This document shows positions 10,741 to 21,531 of a stretch of DNA of 64,000 nucleotides, one piece after another. The translations under genes and the position numbers were made by a program. The notes below the pieces were generated by a model. That model was not told the origin of the DNA and did no database searches. It saw nothing but the letters and a program-made list of their open reading frames with translations. Position 1 is the stretch's first letter; each line of letters begins with the position of its first letter. The stretch comes from Chionoecetes opilio (lineage: Eukaryota; Arthropoda; Malacostraca; Decapoda; Majidae), in NCBI GenBank assembly GCA_016584305.1, contig JACEEZ010026180.1, forward strand, positions 125,001-189,000. The letters run 5' to 3'.

Positions 10741-12324
10741 GTTTAGGTCACAAGTTACAGCACAAGATATATTGTCTAAGGCATGGAAACTGGCAAAGAC
10801 AGAAGAATATAAGAAAATATAGATAAGAAAAGATATGAATGAGGAAGAAAGAGCGAGATTGAATGTACTGTTTAAAGAAGCCAAAGAAAAAAACGAATTG
10901 AGAACGGAAGAGGGAAAACAAATTCTATTGGAGAGTTTTGGACCAAAAACTGAAGAAGTGGTATCTAAAAGAGAAAGTGTAAGAGAAGACAGTCCAAAGG
11001 AAAATGAAAAAGGATGGCAGGTATCGTACACAAATATAAATGGGCTAGTGTCAACATTAACAGAAGTAAATGATTACCTGAGAGCCAAGAAACCAGACAT
11101 ATTAGGTCTAGTAGAAACGAAGCTGAGTGATTCTGAGGATGTGCCAGTTGGGGAGGGTCAATATAATGTATGGAGGCGAAACAGAAATCCCAAAAAGGGA
11201 GGTGGTGTAATGGTGTTAACAAGGAAGGATGTGGTAGTAGGGAATGTGGAAAAAGGAGAAGGTATGGCAAAGGTGTTGAAGGTAGAGTTGGTGATGAAAA
11301 AAGGAAGAATAAGAGACTTAGTACTCATATACGTTCCACCTAAGACAAATTCCTGGGGGAGAGAAGAGTACGGAGACATGATAAGAGAAGCAAATGTTTA
11401 AAGAATACGATGGAAAATTGTGATAACATAATTATGATGGGTGATTTTAACTGCAAAGAAGTTTGCTGGGAAGAATGGTATACTGAAGGAGGAGAAGACT
11501 CATGGGGTGGTACATTGTTGGATTTGGTAATGAATAACATCATGACTCAGTGGATTAAAGAGAACACAAGATTCAGAGGTAGCGAAGAACCATCAAGACT
11601 AGATCTACTATTGACGAAAGAACTAGAAGTAATTAGTAAAGTAAATTATCAGTGCCCACTTGGAAAGAGTGACCATGTACTTATTGAATTTGAAGTAAAT
11701 GATAGCAAAAAAGAGGGGAGAAGAGAAGAACACAAGAAAGGAAGATACAATTATGGAAAAGCAGACTTTGATGGATTAAGAACATTCTTCGGAGAGACAG
11801 ACTGGAGTAATTTCCATGCAACAAGGAGTACCGAGAAAAATTGGATAAGTTCATCCGAATTTAAACCGAAGGAATAAATAGTTATGTTCCAAGGATAGTT
11901 ATCAGAGAAAAGAAAAAAAAAAAATGGTTTAACAGAAAATGTGAATTAGCAAGACTAGAAAGAGAAAAAACATGGAATAGTTGGAGGAAAAAAGGAGGTA
12001 TCAACCTATGGGAGAAATATAAAACAACTAGAAATGAATATGTAAGAATCCGAAGAGAAGAAAGTAACTATGAGAAAAATATAATAGAAAAATGTAAGAA
12101 CGAACCGAAACTTTTCAATAGATATATAAATGGAAAAATGAAAAACAAGGAAGGAATAGATACGCTGAAGGTAGAAGGCATAGTGTATGAAGATGCATTA
12201 CAACAGGCCGAGGTGATGAATAAGTGCTTACAGACTGTATTTACAAGAGAAAGTTAATTTAAAACGAAAAATATAATAGCAAAAGAAAATATAATGGAAG
12301 ACATAAAAGTAGACCTAATAGAAG
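10741..12324 (+). pseudogene. CR1-like LINE ORF2, endonuclease part
   Basis: An apurinic-like endonuclease domain: VSYTNINGLVSTLTEVNDYL, ILGLVETKLSD, PKKGGGVMVLTRKDV, VLIYVPPKTNSWG, then after a frameshift near 11400 MMGDFNCKEVCWEEW, SRLDLLLTKELE and GKSDHVLIEFEV. These are the metal- and DNA-contact motifs of LINE endonucleases (N, ET, GDFN, DLLLT, SDH). After 11877 the linker (KTTRNEYVRIRREESNYE, then KLFNRYINGKMKNKEGI) continues with frameshifts and stops to 12324. There it is cut by element A3, and resumes at 16271 in phase (DLIEV | KRLMESQDV). Confidence 0.85.
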
Positions 12325-12439
12325 TACAGTAAAACCCTTTTAACTCAGCACGATAGGGGCTCTGGCCCTTGCCGGGTTATTGAATGTGCCGAGTTATGCA
12401 ATGTCCTCCTCTGATATGGGTTAAAAAAACTACACTTAC

Positions 12440-12608
12440 CAGTGAACAGGTAGAATGTGCTGGATTTGATATCAAACTCAGCACAAATAGCACGCATGGA
12501 AGCACCTGCATCCATCCTTGCCAGCACTTTCACCTTTTCCTGCAGGCTCAGGCTCTTCAATTTCATTCCCTTCCTGCTGGAGACACCCTTGCGTGATGGA
12601 GCTGACAT
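12440..12608 (-). pseudogene. pogo/Tigger transposase first exon, copy in A3
   Basis: It begins MSAPSRKGVSSRKGMKLKSL, with QEKVKVLARMDAGASMRAIC and a donor at 12439. It has the same design as 2413-2581. The poly-T intron seen in A1 and A2 is largely missing here. Confidence 0.65.
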
Positions 12609-12827
12609 CTTGATATACAGTACTGTATGATGTAATCCCAAAACACGTAAAATAGGTGGCAAAGTAAAGCAAAGGTCGGGTACCAGCGCGTAGGCTGAGC
12701 TGTGTTTTTGTCGTCCAAGCACCGTCTTGGATTACGAATCCCAATCCAATAACACTTGCTGAAATGTGTGTTATACTACTTTGTGATATTGTTTGCAATG
12801 TTTTGCATTGATTATATCACTGGTCAA

Positions 12828-15384
12828 CACGATATTTCTGGCAAAAGGTTTTAAAACAAATTCTAACTGAATTTGGGCTGCTGATTACGAATATGAACTC
12901 AATTTTTGTCTATCACATCAGAATTTCGCGATATAGCATTTTTCAATTTTTGATGAAAATGACTCATCAGCCTATATATCGAAGGTTTCAAGATAAAAAC
13001 ACGTGATTTTTAGTAATACATTTTGTATATTCTTAATCAAGGAATTACAAAGATTACGAAGTCCATGTACAAGTAAATCAAATATAGTGACAGAATTGAA
13101 ATAGAAAATATAAACAATACATATATATGGTGCACAGATCAATGGCAAGTAGCAGATATGTGAATTTTTTTTTCTTGGCTGATCTCTGATGTACAGCTTC
13201 TGGGTTGTCTCTCATCAAGCTCCAGCAATAATCCGCCATCATATGTGAGTCCCACCGGCCTTGATACCGTTCTTCCATTGTTTTAATGTCCTGATGAAAA
13301 CGCTCCCCTTGTTCCTCGCTCACATCCCCAAGGTTCTCCGGAAACTTGTCCAAATGGCTGTGTAAATAGTGAACCTTGATACTCATTCTACATCCAAGAT
13401 CTTGCAGGCTCATTAGTAGCTCTTCCACAATCTCTTCATAGTTGTCTGCTTTCTTATTCCCTAGAAAATTCTTCACCACATTACAAAATGCATTCCAAGC
13501 TCTTTCTTCTGTCTCATTCATTGATGTGATAAATTTGGATCTCTCATTAGTGTTCTTATTTGAGGTCCATCAAATATTCCAGCCTTTTTCTTCTCTTCAC
13601 TAAGACCAGGAAAAGTTGAACATATATAGCTGAAGCATTCTCCACTGTGATCAAGAGCTTTGACGAACTGCTTCATCAATCCAAGTTTTATGTGCAAGGG
13701 AGGAAAGACAATCTTCTTCCTATCCACTAGAGGATCATTGATGACATTCTTATCGCCAGATGCCAAACTCTGTCGCTGAGGCCATTCTTTTTTCACCCAA
13801 TGCTCTGCTGTAGCTCTACTGTCCCAGTAACACAGAAAACAGGGGTATTTTGTGTACCCTCCTTGCTGACCTAAAAGAAAGTTAACTATTTTCAAATCGA
13901 CACAAATTAACCACCCATGAACATGATATTGCAACCTCTCTAGGACAATCTTGATGTTGTTATATTCTTCTTTAAGTTTTACAGAATGACCTATTGGTAC
14001 AGAGCCATACTTATTTCCATTGTGTAACAGAACACATTTCAAACTTCTTTTGGAACTGTCAATAAAAAGCCTCCAATCCCTTGAATCATATGCTAGCAGT
14101 CCCATAAAAAGAAGTAGCCCTTCTACATCAGTACAATAGACAAGCTGGCCATCTGAATGGAAGTACTTACGCAGTTCTGCTTCCCTGTTACGATAAAATG
14201 AGACACCTGTGCCGGGTTTCAGCATTCGATTCTCTTGCAGTCTTGAAGACAACAGTTCAGCAGACTCTTTTGGTAGATAAAGATCTCTAACCAAATCATT
14301 CAAAGCAGACTGAGTAAACAGAATTGGTTTGTCACAATCTTCATCAGATGGCTGAAAAATATCTGTAGTGTCTTCTTCATCAGTGGGAGCAGGTGAGCAG
14401 AGATCTGTTTCATCATTTTTTTGAAGCTCAGTAAATATTGGTACAGGTATTTCTTCACTATGGGTAACTGGTCGAATAGCTGAAGTATTGCAATTGCAAT
14501 ATTACTTGGGTATTGCAAATATTTCTTGTTTTTTTTATTGAAACCTTTTACATTGACAAGGCAGAAATAGCAGTCATCTAAATGATTGCTTGGTTCTCTC
14601 CAAACCATAGGCACTCCAAACTTAAGTTTAGCCTTCTTTCCTTGAGACCATGATCTCAAAGTCTCAACACAGGTTTTGTACACTTTGTGAGGAGCCCAAT
14701 GCTTGTCTTGGTCTCCAAGTGGTACTTTGAAGTACGCAAAATACACGCTCTTAACAAAGTCAGTAATGTTGCGCCTCTGAGTCTTCAAAGTAAAGCTTCC
14801 ACAGATGTAGCAAAATATATTTGGATCATTTGAGCACTTTCTTCTGTGAGATGTAGAAGCCATTGTTAGAGCAGCAACACCAACTGCGGACAAATAAAAG
14901 AAAAAGAGTTGTTAGCTACCTGAGTTGTTCCTTGAATTTGCTACCCAACCACCTACACCTTAGGCATTGTTTCACAAAAAAGAAACAACAGGAGAAATAC
15001 AATAAATAACTCAATTCAATGTAAAATTCAATAATAAAACACTACCTGCGGACGATTGCTGTGCAAGTTGAAATGTGTTTGTTTACTTTCGTATCATAAA
15101 GAATGGGAATGTTATGCATGTTCAAAGAAAACGAAGATATTCTCCAGTTTATTGGGAGACTGAATTAAAAATAAACCATATAATCCGGCCCTTTTGCTAC
15201 ACTACTCAATAGAAGGATACATTTTTCTTGAAATTCATGAAAATGGAATATATACCTATAGCGCAAAAACGTGATGTGATAGAGAAAATATAAGATCAGA
15301 TTTGAATTCAGCACCCTCAAATTAGTCTAAAACTGTTCTTAAATTCCATGCCAGAACTTTTTTTTTTTTTTTTGTTGACCAGTG
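12828..15384 (-). mobile_element. CACTG-ended DNA transposon with DDE-like gene
   Basis: A 2,557-bp insert within A3. The left end is CACTGGTCAACACGATA and the right end TGTTGACCAGTG, a 12-bp exact inverted repeat. Comparison with the unbroken A2 sequence (GCATTGATTATTATTTCGGC) gives the insertion point. The flanks GATTATAT and AATTATTATTTC suggest a 5-6 bp target duplication of ATTAT(A/T), not certain. CAC-first ends recall CMC (CACTA/Chapaev) or Transib elements, but the protein is not recognisably either. The element holds a long, almost intact minus-strand gene. Confidence 0.75.
13078..14863 (-). pseudogene. DDE-like transposase candidate, two frameshifts
   Basis: About 590 residues if two single-base shifts (near 14505 and near 13545) are allowed for. 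The N-terminus from the ATG at 14863 has a Cys-rich region (FCYICGSFTLKT, KTCVETLRSWSQGKK, DDCYFCLVNV) that may bind zinc. An acidic linker (TDEEDTTDIFQPSDEDCD) follows, then a core with LFIDSSKRSLKCVLLHNG, LICVDLKIVNFLLGQQGG, a CFLC pair, PPLHIKLGLMKQF and EEQGERFHQDIKTMEERYQG. D...D...CxxC...H...E is the order seen in several eukaryotic DDE transposase superfamilies. I recall similar multi-copy uncharacterised proteins in arthropods and cnidarians but cannot name the family. A TTTATTTGTCCGCAG acceptor-like sequence precedes the ATG, so a short upstream exon is possible. It would act on DNA in the nucleus. Confidence 0.6.
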
Positions 15385-15605
15385 AATTATTATTTCGGCT
15401 CCTACCAAGTTTGTTGTGTTTTTGAAGCAGAAACCAATCCTTGTTCAATTTCGACAAAAAACGGAATTCGTATCCAAGACTGTGCTTGGACGACATAAAC
15501 ACGGCTCAGCAGCTGATAGCCTACACGCTGTTTCTCGACCTTTGCTTTACTTTGCCACCTATTTTACGTGTTTTGGGATTACATCATATAGTACTGTATT
15601 TCAAG

Positions 15606-15710
15606 ATGTCAGCTCCATCACGCAAGAGTGTCTCCAGCAGGAAGGGAATGAAATTGAAGAGCCTGAGCCTGCAGGAAAAGATCAGAAGGACAATAATACG
15701 ACTTTATGCG
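15606..15710 (+). pseudogene. inverted partial copy of pogo first exon in A3
   Basis: MSAPSRKSVSSRKGMKLKSL then LQEKIRRTIIRLYATDD: the exon text is lost after LQEKI. It faces away from the main copy at 12440-12608. Matching partial copies lie at about 1918-1993 (minus) in A1 and 5195-5270 (plus) in A2, so the head-to-head arrangement is a fixed property of family A. Confidence 0.6.
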
Positions 15711-15856
15711 ACTGACGATATGCCGAGTGTAAGCGAAGAGATGCAGTTATAACATCAATATGCAGAGATACATTATTTTTTGCCGACTTTCTGTTAACAT
15801 GTTCACACAAGAGATTGTGAGGGCATGATATGCCGAGTGAAAACAAAGAGAGTTTA

Positions 15857-16198
15857 GGGGAGGCGGTAGCAGAGTGGTTAGCGTCACCGAGTGGCGTTCT
15901 CGAAGACCCGAGTTCGATCCCGAGTGAGACCCATAAATCCACTTGAAATCTTTCTGCACCGTCAAATGGCCTAAGAACACCCACATGCCCTGTCCATTAA
16001 CTCTACATTCGACTGCGAGTGCATGGGAGGACATAGGGGGGCGGCATGAGCCTCTAATTACAGGCGTCACTATAAGAATCCTGCCTGCGCCACCACGGGC
16101 GAGGGCCAACTATCACAGCCCTCGAGTGAGCCGGGCCTACCATCCCACCCCTGGAGCTCACTGCCGACACGCGCTATAGGTATAGATGTTTAAAAAAA
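15857..16198 (+). mobile_element. tRNA-derived SINE, inside A3
   Basis: Starts GGGGAGGCGGTAGCAGAGTG, B box GAGTTCGATCCCG, ends CGCTATAGGTATAGATG and poly-A. A short part (CCTCCAGGG) is deleted near 16130. It sits in the same position in A as the copies at 1403 and 5451. Confidence 0.85.
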
Positions 16199-16270
16199 AA
16201 AAAAAAAAAAAAACTTTATCTCTGCCTTGTCGAGTTATATCAAATTCCGAGTTAGAAGGGTTTTACTGTA

Positions 16271-17859
16271 AAAAGGCTAATGGAAAGTCAAGATGTGAGA
16301 AAAGCCCCGGGTCCAGATGGAGTGTCGAATTGGATAATGAAAGAGTGCAGTAACCAACTAGCAGGAAAGTTACATAGTGTAATTGAGAGTTCACTCAAGG
16401 AGAGCAGAGTCCTGCTTGATTGGAAAAGAGCAAATATTGTGCCAATTTACAAAGGAGGAGACAAAGAAGAACCATTAAATTACAGGCCAGTATCATTAAC
16501 AAGTGTAGTGGCAAAAATGTGTGAAAAAATTGTGAAGGACAGATGGTTGAAATATTTGGAAGATACAAACACACTCGCAGGTGGCCAGTTTGGAATTAGA
16601 GGAGGAATGTCATGTACAACGAAGTTATTAAACTTTTACTCGAGAGTGATCGATGTGACACAGGAAAGAGAGGGGTGGGTCGATTGCATATACTTGGACC
16701 TAAAGAAGACATTGACTAGGTACCTCACAAGAGACTGCTCTGGAAGCTAGAACATGTAGGAGGATTGAAGGGTGGTTTGCTGAAGTGGATGGAAGACTTT
16801 TTGAGCAACAGATGAGAACAGTAATAAAAGACCAGAAGTCAGAATGGTGCAGTGTGATAAGTGGAGTTCCTCAAGGATCAGTATTGGCCCCAGTGTTGTT
16901 CTTGGTCTATGTAAATGATATGACAGAGGGAGTGAACAGTTATATGAACATAAGAACATAAGAAAATAAGGAAGCTACAAGAGGCCGCGAGGCCTACACG
17001 TGGTAGTTCTTGTAAAGTTTATTCCTTAAAGTTCCTGAATATGAGTTTATTCGCTGATGATGCCAAATTACTAAGAAAAGTAGAAAGTAAAGAGGACTGT
17101 GAGGATTTACTAAAGGATCTAGATAAGATTTTCAGATGGAGTCAATTATGGGAAATGGAGTTTAATGCTAAAAAGTGTAGTGATGGAAATGGGCAGTAGC
17201 AAAAAGAGACAGAGAGGAAAGTATTCGATGGAAATGAAGGATATCAAAACAAAGGTCGAAAAGATCTGGGAGTGTGAATTACGGATAATTTGTCACCTGA
17301 CAAGCATATAAACAAGATCACAGGAGATACATATCATTTGCTGAGGAATATAAGAATGGCATTCAAATATCTGGATGAAGAGATGATTAAGAAATTGATA
17401 ACATCTTTGATTCGACCAAGGTTGGAATATGCGGCAGTGATTTGGTCACCACATAAAAAGAAGGATATAAGGAAGATTGAGAGAATACAAAGAGCAGCCA
17501 CAAAAATGGCTCCAAGCCTGAGAGATTTACCATATGAGGAAAGACTTTCAAGACTGAAAGTCCCAACTCTTGAGAAAAGAAGAGAAGGGAGATTTTATAG
17601 CAGTCAATCAATCAATCAATGGGTCTGAAAAAAATTGATAGAAAAGACCTGTTTGTGTGGGACGACAGAAGTACAAGAGGTCATGAAAAGAAATTGAAAA
17701 TGACCATGCAAGAGGGACATAAAAAAATACAGCTTCCCGTATAGAAGCATAGAAGCCTGGAACAACCTTGATGCAAAAGTGATTAATGCAAGAAGTATTC
17801 AGGACTTCAAAGGGAAACTTGATAATAGTAGATTTGGAGATGGGACAGTACGAGCATAG
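16271..17859 (+). pseudogene. CR1-like LINE ORF2, reverse transcriptase part
   Basis: Resumes the ORF2 cut at 12324. RT motifs in order: RKAPGPDGVSNWIMKECS, NYRPVSLTSVVAKMCEKIV, GGQFGIRGGMSCTTKLL, palm A text CIYLDLKKTLT (the usual second acidic residue region is frameshifted), SGVPQGSVLAPVLFLVYVND, then FADDAKLLRKVES (the catalytic DD is kept), and the C-terminal LITSLIRPRLEYAAVIWS. A 100-bp insert at about 16936-17036 separates VNSYMN from the FADD motif. Several frameshifts (near 16715, 17185, 17590) make it dead. The stop at 17857 matches that of the 9283-9756 fragment. Confidence 0.85.
16936..17036. mobile_element. short insert AACATAAGAACATAAG in LINE
   Basis: The inserted sequence AACATAAGAAAATAAGGAAG then CTACAAGAGGCCGCGAGGCC also occurs at 54748-54815. 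It splits the LINE reading frame between YMN and the FADD motif. ATATGA(A/G) is repeated at both sides and may be a target duplication. It is a fragment of an abundant dispersed repeat. Confidence 0.6.
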
Positions 17860-17930
17860 CTCTTTTCCTGTATGTTACATCTAGGTAAATACAACTAGGT
17901 AAATACACAAAAAAAAAAAAAAAAACAAAA
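17860..17930 (+). repeat. LINE 3' tail, tandem CTAGGTAAATACAA plus poly-A
   Basis: After the ORF2 stop the sequence GCTCTTTTCCTGTATGTTAC precedes two copies of CTAGGTAAATACA and an A-rich run. CR1-like LINEs end in short tandem repeats rather than long poly-A, so this marks the true 3' end. Confidence 0.65.
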
Positions 17931-17937
17931 ACTTATA

Positions 17938-18056
17938 CGAAGCAGCGCGAAACTCGGGGATATAATGCGCGAAAGTCGGGATGGTAAGAATTTAGGACTC
18001 AATGTGAAACTCGAGGATCGCGAAACTCGCATAGCGTGAAACTTGGGAGGGTACTG
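17938..18056. mobile_element. terminal fragment of pogo-like family H
   Basis: It has repeated GCGAAACTCGxGG and GCGCGAAAGTCGGG words and ends AACTTGGGAGGGTACTG followed by TA. It is nearly identical to 59524-59647. Confidence 0.65.
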
Positions 18057-18060
18057 TATA

Positions 18061-18726
18061 TGTGTGTTTAATAAAAAAAAGGTAATATTGTTCAAGATCA
18101 AGGAATGATAACTGTAATTCTCTTTGGATGGAAGACGTAGCGGTCGCCGTATTAAGTACGTCACTGCTTTGAAGGAAGCCTTTACTCACTGTTCTTAACT
18201 CATGAGTATCACGTGCTGATAGTATATACCGGTAATTCCCTACTAGTGCTACCTCAGATACATACTAGCCTCTTCATTCAAGTTGTAAAGGTTTACATTT
18301 CATTGTATGAATGAAAGGTAATTTTTTGAGGACCATAATGGAGTGGACTGGCAAAAAAAGTATCTGTGACCCTCTAGGTGACAGGCGTAAATGGGCTGTA
18401 TGTCACATGTGAATGGCCTCTATGAATCATAAGAATTCATCATAAAATTATTTGAGATGTGATGGTTGCAGTGTTTGTTGTTACTGATGAAAATAAGTAT
18501 TAAACCTATGTACATATGCCTAGCCTACAAGGCTTGTATATGCATAGTGCATACGACAACGTTATGGTCATTAGCTGTAAATATTCTATTTAATTTCTAC
18601 TTTTTAATAAATACTCATGAATATGTTGCTGTGGGTAGATAGTGTTGGTAATAATAGGCCTTTCTTGGCATCTTTTGTACATAGCTACAAGCTGTGTAAG
18701 ATAGGTTGTACATACGGTACAGCCTT
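18061..18726. other. intronic sequence, nothing recognised
   Basis: AT-rich sequence without repeats, splice-flanked open segments or RNA signals that I could support. Confidence 0.4.
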
Positions 18727-19069
18727 GGGGAGGTGGTAGCAGAGTGGTTAGTGTCTCCGAGTGGCATTCTCGGTGACCCGCGTTTGATCCCGAGTGAGGA
18801 CCATAAATCCGCTTAAAATCTTTCTGCACTGTCGAGTGGCCTAAGAATACTCACATGCTGCCCATTAACTCTACCTTTGATTGGGAGTACTTCGGAGGAT
18901 ACAGGGGGGCGGCATGAGCCTCTAATCACAGGCGTCACTAAAAATCCTGCCTGCGCCACCACGGCGAGGGCCAACCATCACAGCCCTCAAGTGAACCTCC
19001 AGGGCCTAACATCTGAGCCCTGGAGGTCACTGCCTACAGGCGCTATAGACATAAATGTAAAAAAAAAAA
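18727..19069 (+). mobile_element. tRNA-derived SINE, full length, diverged
   Basis: Starts GGGGAGGTGGTAGCAGAGTG, B box altered to GCGTTTGATCCCG, 3' end GGCGCTATAGACATAAATGT then a short poly-A. It is not associated with a family A element, so it inserted independently. Confidence 0.85.
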
Positions 19070-19197
19070 ATACAAGAGGTGTAAGGTAGGCTGTACATAC
19101 AGGATGTGTTAGGTAGGCTGTGTAGTGCTGGGAGGTAAGGTAAGGGGTTTGTTCTCTTTGTTCTTATCTTCTCTCCTCTTCGCACCATTATGTTAGT

Positions 19198-19383
19198 CTT
19201 TTAAGGGGATGCCGAAGGGGGCAGTTTGGTCAAGGGGGGGTACGAGTGTGCCCACGTCGACAGAACTGCATTAGGCCGTAGTCAGGGCAATGTAATGCTC
19301 CGTGCATCATTGGGTCTTCGAACAAAACGTTACGTTGCACTTGGCTGCACAGGGAACTTCTGAAATCCCGTCAAGAGGTCCTT
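19198..19383 (+). repeat. direct repeat, left copy of about 185 bp
   Basis: Shares GATGCCGAAG(G)GGGCAGTTTGG, TGCCCACGTCGA, GAACTGCATT and GGCxGCACAGGGAACTT with 19854-20034, in direct orientation about 656 bp apart. The copies are diverged. They could be terminal repeats of a small retroelement or an old local duplication. Confidence 0.55.
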
Positions 19384-19451
19384 CCACAGACAACCTTGAC
19401 TCATGGTGGTAATTATAATTTAGAAAATAAATATGCCCTTTTTTTTTGTAA

Positions 19452-19533
19452 TACCTGTGATGGGGTTCGAACCCACATCACTGGAATATACTCGCTTCAG
19501 AAGTGAGAATGGTACCGACTGAGCTAGTAGGAT
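19452..19533 (-). tRNA. tRNA-like sequence or tRNA pseudogene
   Basis: The minus strand has A box TAGCTCAGTCGGTA, an anticodon-like arm CTCAC-TTCTGAA-GCGAG (loop reads CTG, with one mismatch in the stem) and a T arm GTGGG-TTCGAAC-CCCAT. The acceptor ends do not pair well. It lies between the two direct repeats. It is more likely a tRNA relic, SINE head or primer-site remnant than a working tRNA gene. Confidence 0.35.
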
Positions 19534-19853
19534 TAATCCACTTAGCTTAGTGGTTCTGGAGATTTATCCAGTAGATAGCTCTTTCCTCCCTGTAAGGATT
19601 ATTCTACAAAATTTGATGTTTTTTTGGTAGTGTTAGCATGGACCCGGTAGGCTTGTCTCTTCAGAGGAACTTTTACATGAGTTTGTAATAAGATTCCCTG
19701 TTATTATTTTCCCTGTTTTCTCGACTTCATCCTGATACTTCCAGGGTATACTCATCTACGATGCTTCCATCAATATAGTGCTAGGGAAGTAACGATGGGA
19801 TTCTTCTCTACTTTCTTCACTTCTCTCTTCTTTTGCTCGCTGTTGCTTTAATC

Positions 19854-20034
19854 TTTTGTGGGGATGCTGAAGAGGGCAGTTTGGTCAAGGGCAAGGTACG
19901 AGTATGCCCACGTCGAATGAACTGCATTGGGTCGTAATCGGGCTAATGTAATTCGTGCGTCGTTGGGTTCCCGATCAGAACGTTACATTACACTTGGCCG
20001 CACAGGGAACTTTTTATATCCCGTCAGGAGTACC
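19854..20034 (+). repeat. direct repeat, right copy of about 180 bp
   Basis: Partner of 19198-19383. It keeps GCAGTTTGGTCAAGG, GTACGAGTATGCCCACGTCG and CACAGGGAACTTTTTATATC. No coding sequence lies between the copies. Confidence 0.55.
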
Positions 20035-20273
20035 TCTCATTTTTTAAGGTTTCAGGCTAACCCTCGCGAGCATGAAGGGTTTACGGATTATAAGTTTACT
20101 GTACTATTATTATGTTCTGCAGTTTTTAACCCAGAACTGAGTTACTCGGGTCTTTGGCCTTAGGAACCCCACAGGTGGCTCAGTATACTGCTGTAGAGGG
20201 CCCATAAAAGAGGGGACAATCCCCCAGTCCCATTTTAAAGTAATCATCCAGATCAATTTTCTCTGCATAAGTA

Positions 20274-20671
20274 CCATATTTTACGGCTTATAAGACACTA
20301 CATCTTGGAAGACGCACCCTGATTTTGGAAAGAAATTTCTAAGGAAAAAAAAAATATATAGATTATCTACCTGTAATCGCTAGTAAAATTTACCAATTTT
20401 CTCGGTAGGCGGTGGTCCGAAGTGAATTTCTGGTGCTCTGTTTCAATGTTCTTTGGCGTATCATACAAATTTTAGCCTGTATGCGATAGTATAAGTAAAT
20501 AGTTTTGATGAATTCGCCATGGGTGATAATTTCCAGGACTGAAAAGAGCTTGTGATACGTGTGACAGCCTGGTGGTAAATGATACATCAACACTAGTAGC
20601 AGACGATAGTTCTGTATTTTTCGGGGTATTATTTAGGGAAAAAAGTGCGTCTTATTAGCCGTAAATTACGG
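20274..20671. mobile_element. family Z TA-flanked MITE
   Basis: The ends CCATATTTTACGGCTTATAA and GCCGTAAATTACGG are inverted relative to each other and flanked by TA. The interior shares TGTGACAGCCTGGTGGTAAA and GATAATTTCCAGGACTGAAA with copies at 29372 and 54492. No coding capacity. Confidence 0.75.
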
Positions 20672-20673
20672 TA

Positions 20674-20967
20674 TGTTGAATGATCGTTCGAAACACCTAA
20701 TCCACAAACAATAATTAATTTCCATGCATTATTTCCGTAAAAACACATTTTTTTAAATGTGCGGGGAAAAAATCAACCACGTTCCAGCCGCCGCGTGAAT
20801 ATTGCTGATGATGTCACGGAGGGTGGACAATCTGCATCTCAGAACTTTCCCTCCCCCAACACACAAACCTTCTCCACACATTTCTCGTGGCCGTATCTGT
20901 CGGAAACTCATGCTAAGCTCTCTGGAAAGGCACAGCTTTCTTGCTGCTCCCGTAAAGGATGCAAGTA
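20674..20967. other. intronic sequence, nothing recognised
   Basis: No gene or terminal repeat identified. Confidence 0.35.
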
Positions 20968-21450
20968 CACTAGGGTCCCACATAAAATGAGAAATTGGTC
21001 GATAAACGAGGTTGTTTTATGTGAAACACATAATCTATAGGAAAAATTGATATTGGTCGATCGGTCCTCCCACCCGTACCCGTACATTTATACTTGTTCA
21101 CACCCATGCATGCCAGAACATGGTATTATTTTACACTAGGATCGAAATTCCCTACACAATTGGGCGTATGGTTTCTGTTTACCTTATTGGATTCTAGGAA
21201 ACATTCTTTTGGAGATATTGACATGTTGTTCATAGGGAAGCGAGAGACAAGTGTTTGTTTACGAGCGGCGTACCTCTCAATCTTCTTCCTCTTGTGACCT
21301 ACATCACCTCTGTTCTTCCCTTGCCGCGGACACTTTTAATGCAGATTTGGCTTTAGTTAGGTTAAAGCGTGGGATTAGGTTAGGTTAGTGACTCAAAAGC
21401 AAGTTGCCATAAACCTGGCTTAACTCTCGCTTGCGTGCCACGCCAGAACT

Positions 21451-21471
21451 GTTGTTGTTGTTGTTGTTGTT
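21451..21471. repeat. (TTG)n microsatellite
   Basis: Seven TTG/GTT triplets followed by TTTTAGGGCTGTGAGG. Confidence 0.85.
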
Positions 21472-21531
21472 TTAGGGCTGTGAGGATCCCTTGGGGAACA
21501 CTATGAGCCCTGGTGATGTCCTATGATGCTA

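Larger units (their letters stand above)
12327..16268. mobile_element. family A pogo/Tigger-like element (A3) inside the LINE
   Basis: The ends are CAGTAAAACCC and GGGTTTTACTG with TA duplicated (12325-12326 and 16269-16270). Removing it together with one TA restores LINE ORF2 in frame, a direct demonstration of a clean insertion. Without its own 2.56-kb insert it is about 1.39 kb. It carries the transposase first exon (minus), an inverted partial exon copy (about 15606-15690) and a SINE, in the same order as A2. Confidence 0.9.

Noticed and set aside
20759..21040. Overlapping open frames around 20.8 kb on both strands
   Set aside because: No domain, no codon or splice support; part lies across the left end of element I.
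21340..21410. TTAGG-like stretch (GGATTAGGTTAGGTTAG), considered as interstitial telomere repeat
   Set aside because: Only two to three imperfect units. A similar GGTTAGGTTAGAGGTGGGG recurs as part of family C, so it is element sequence.
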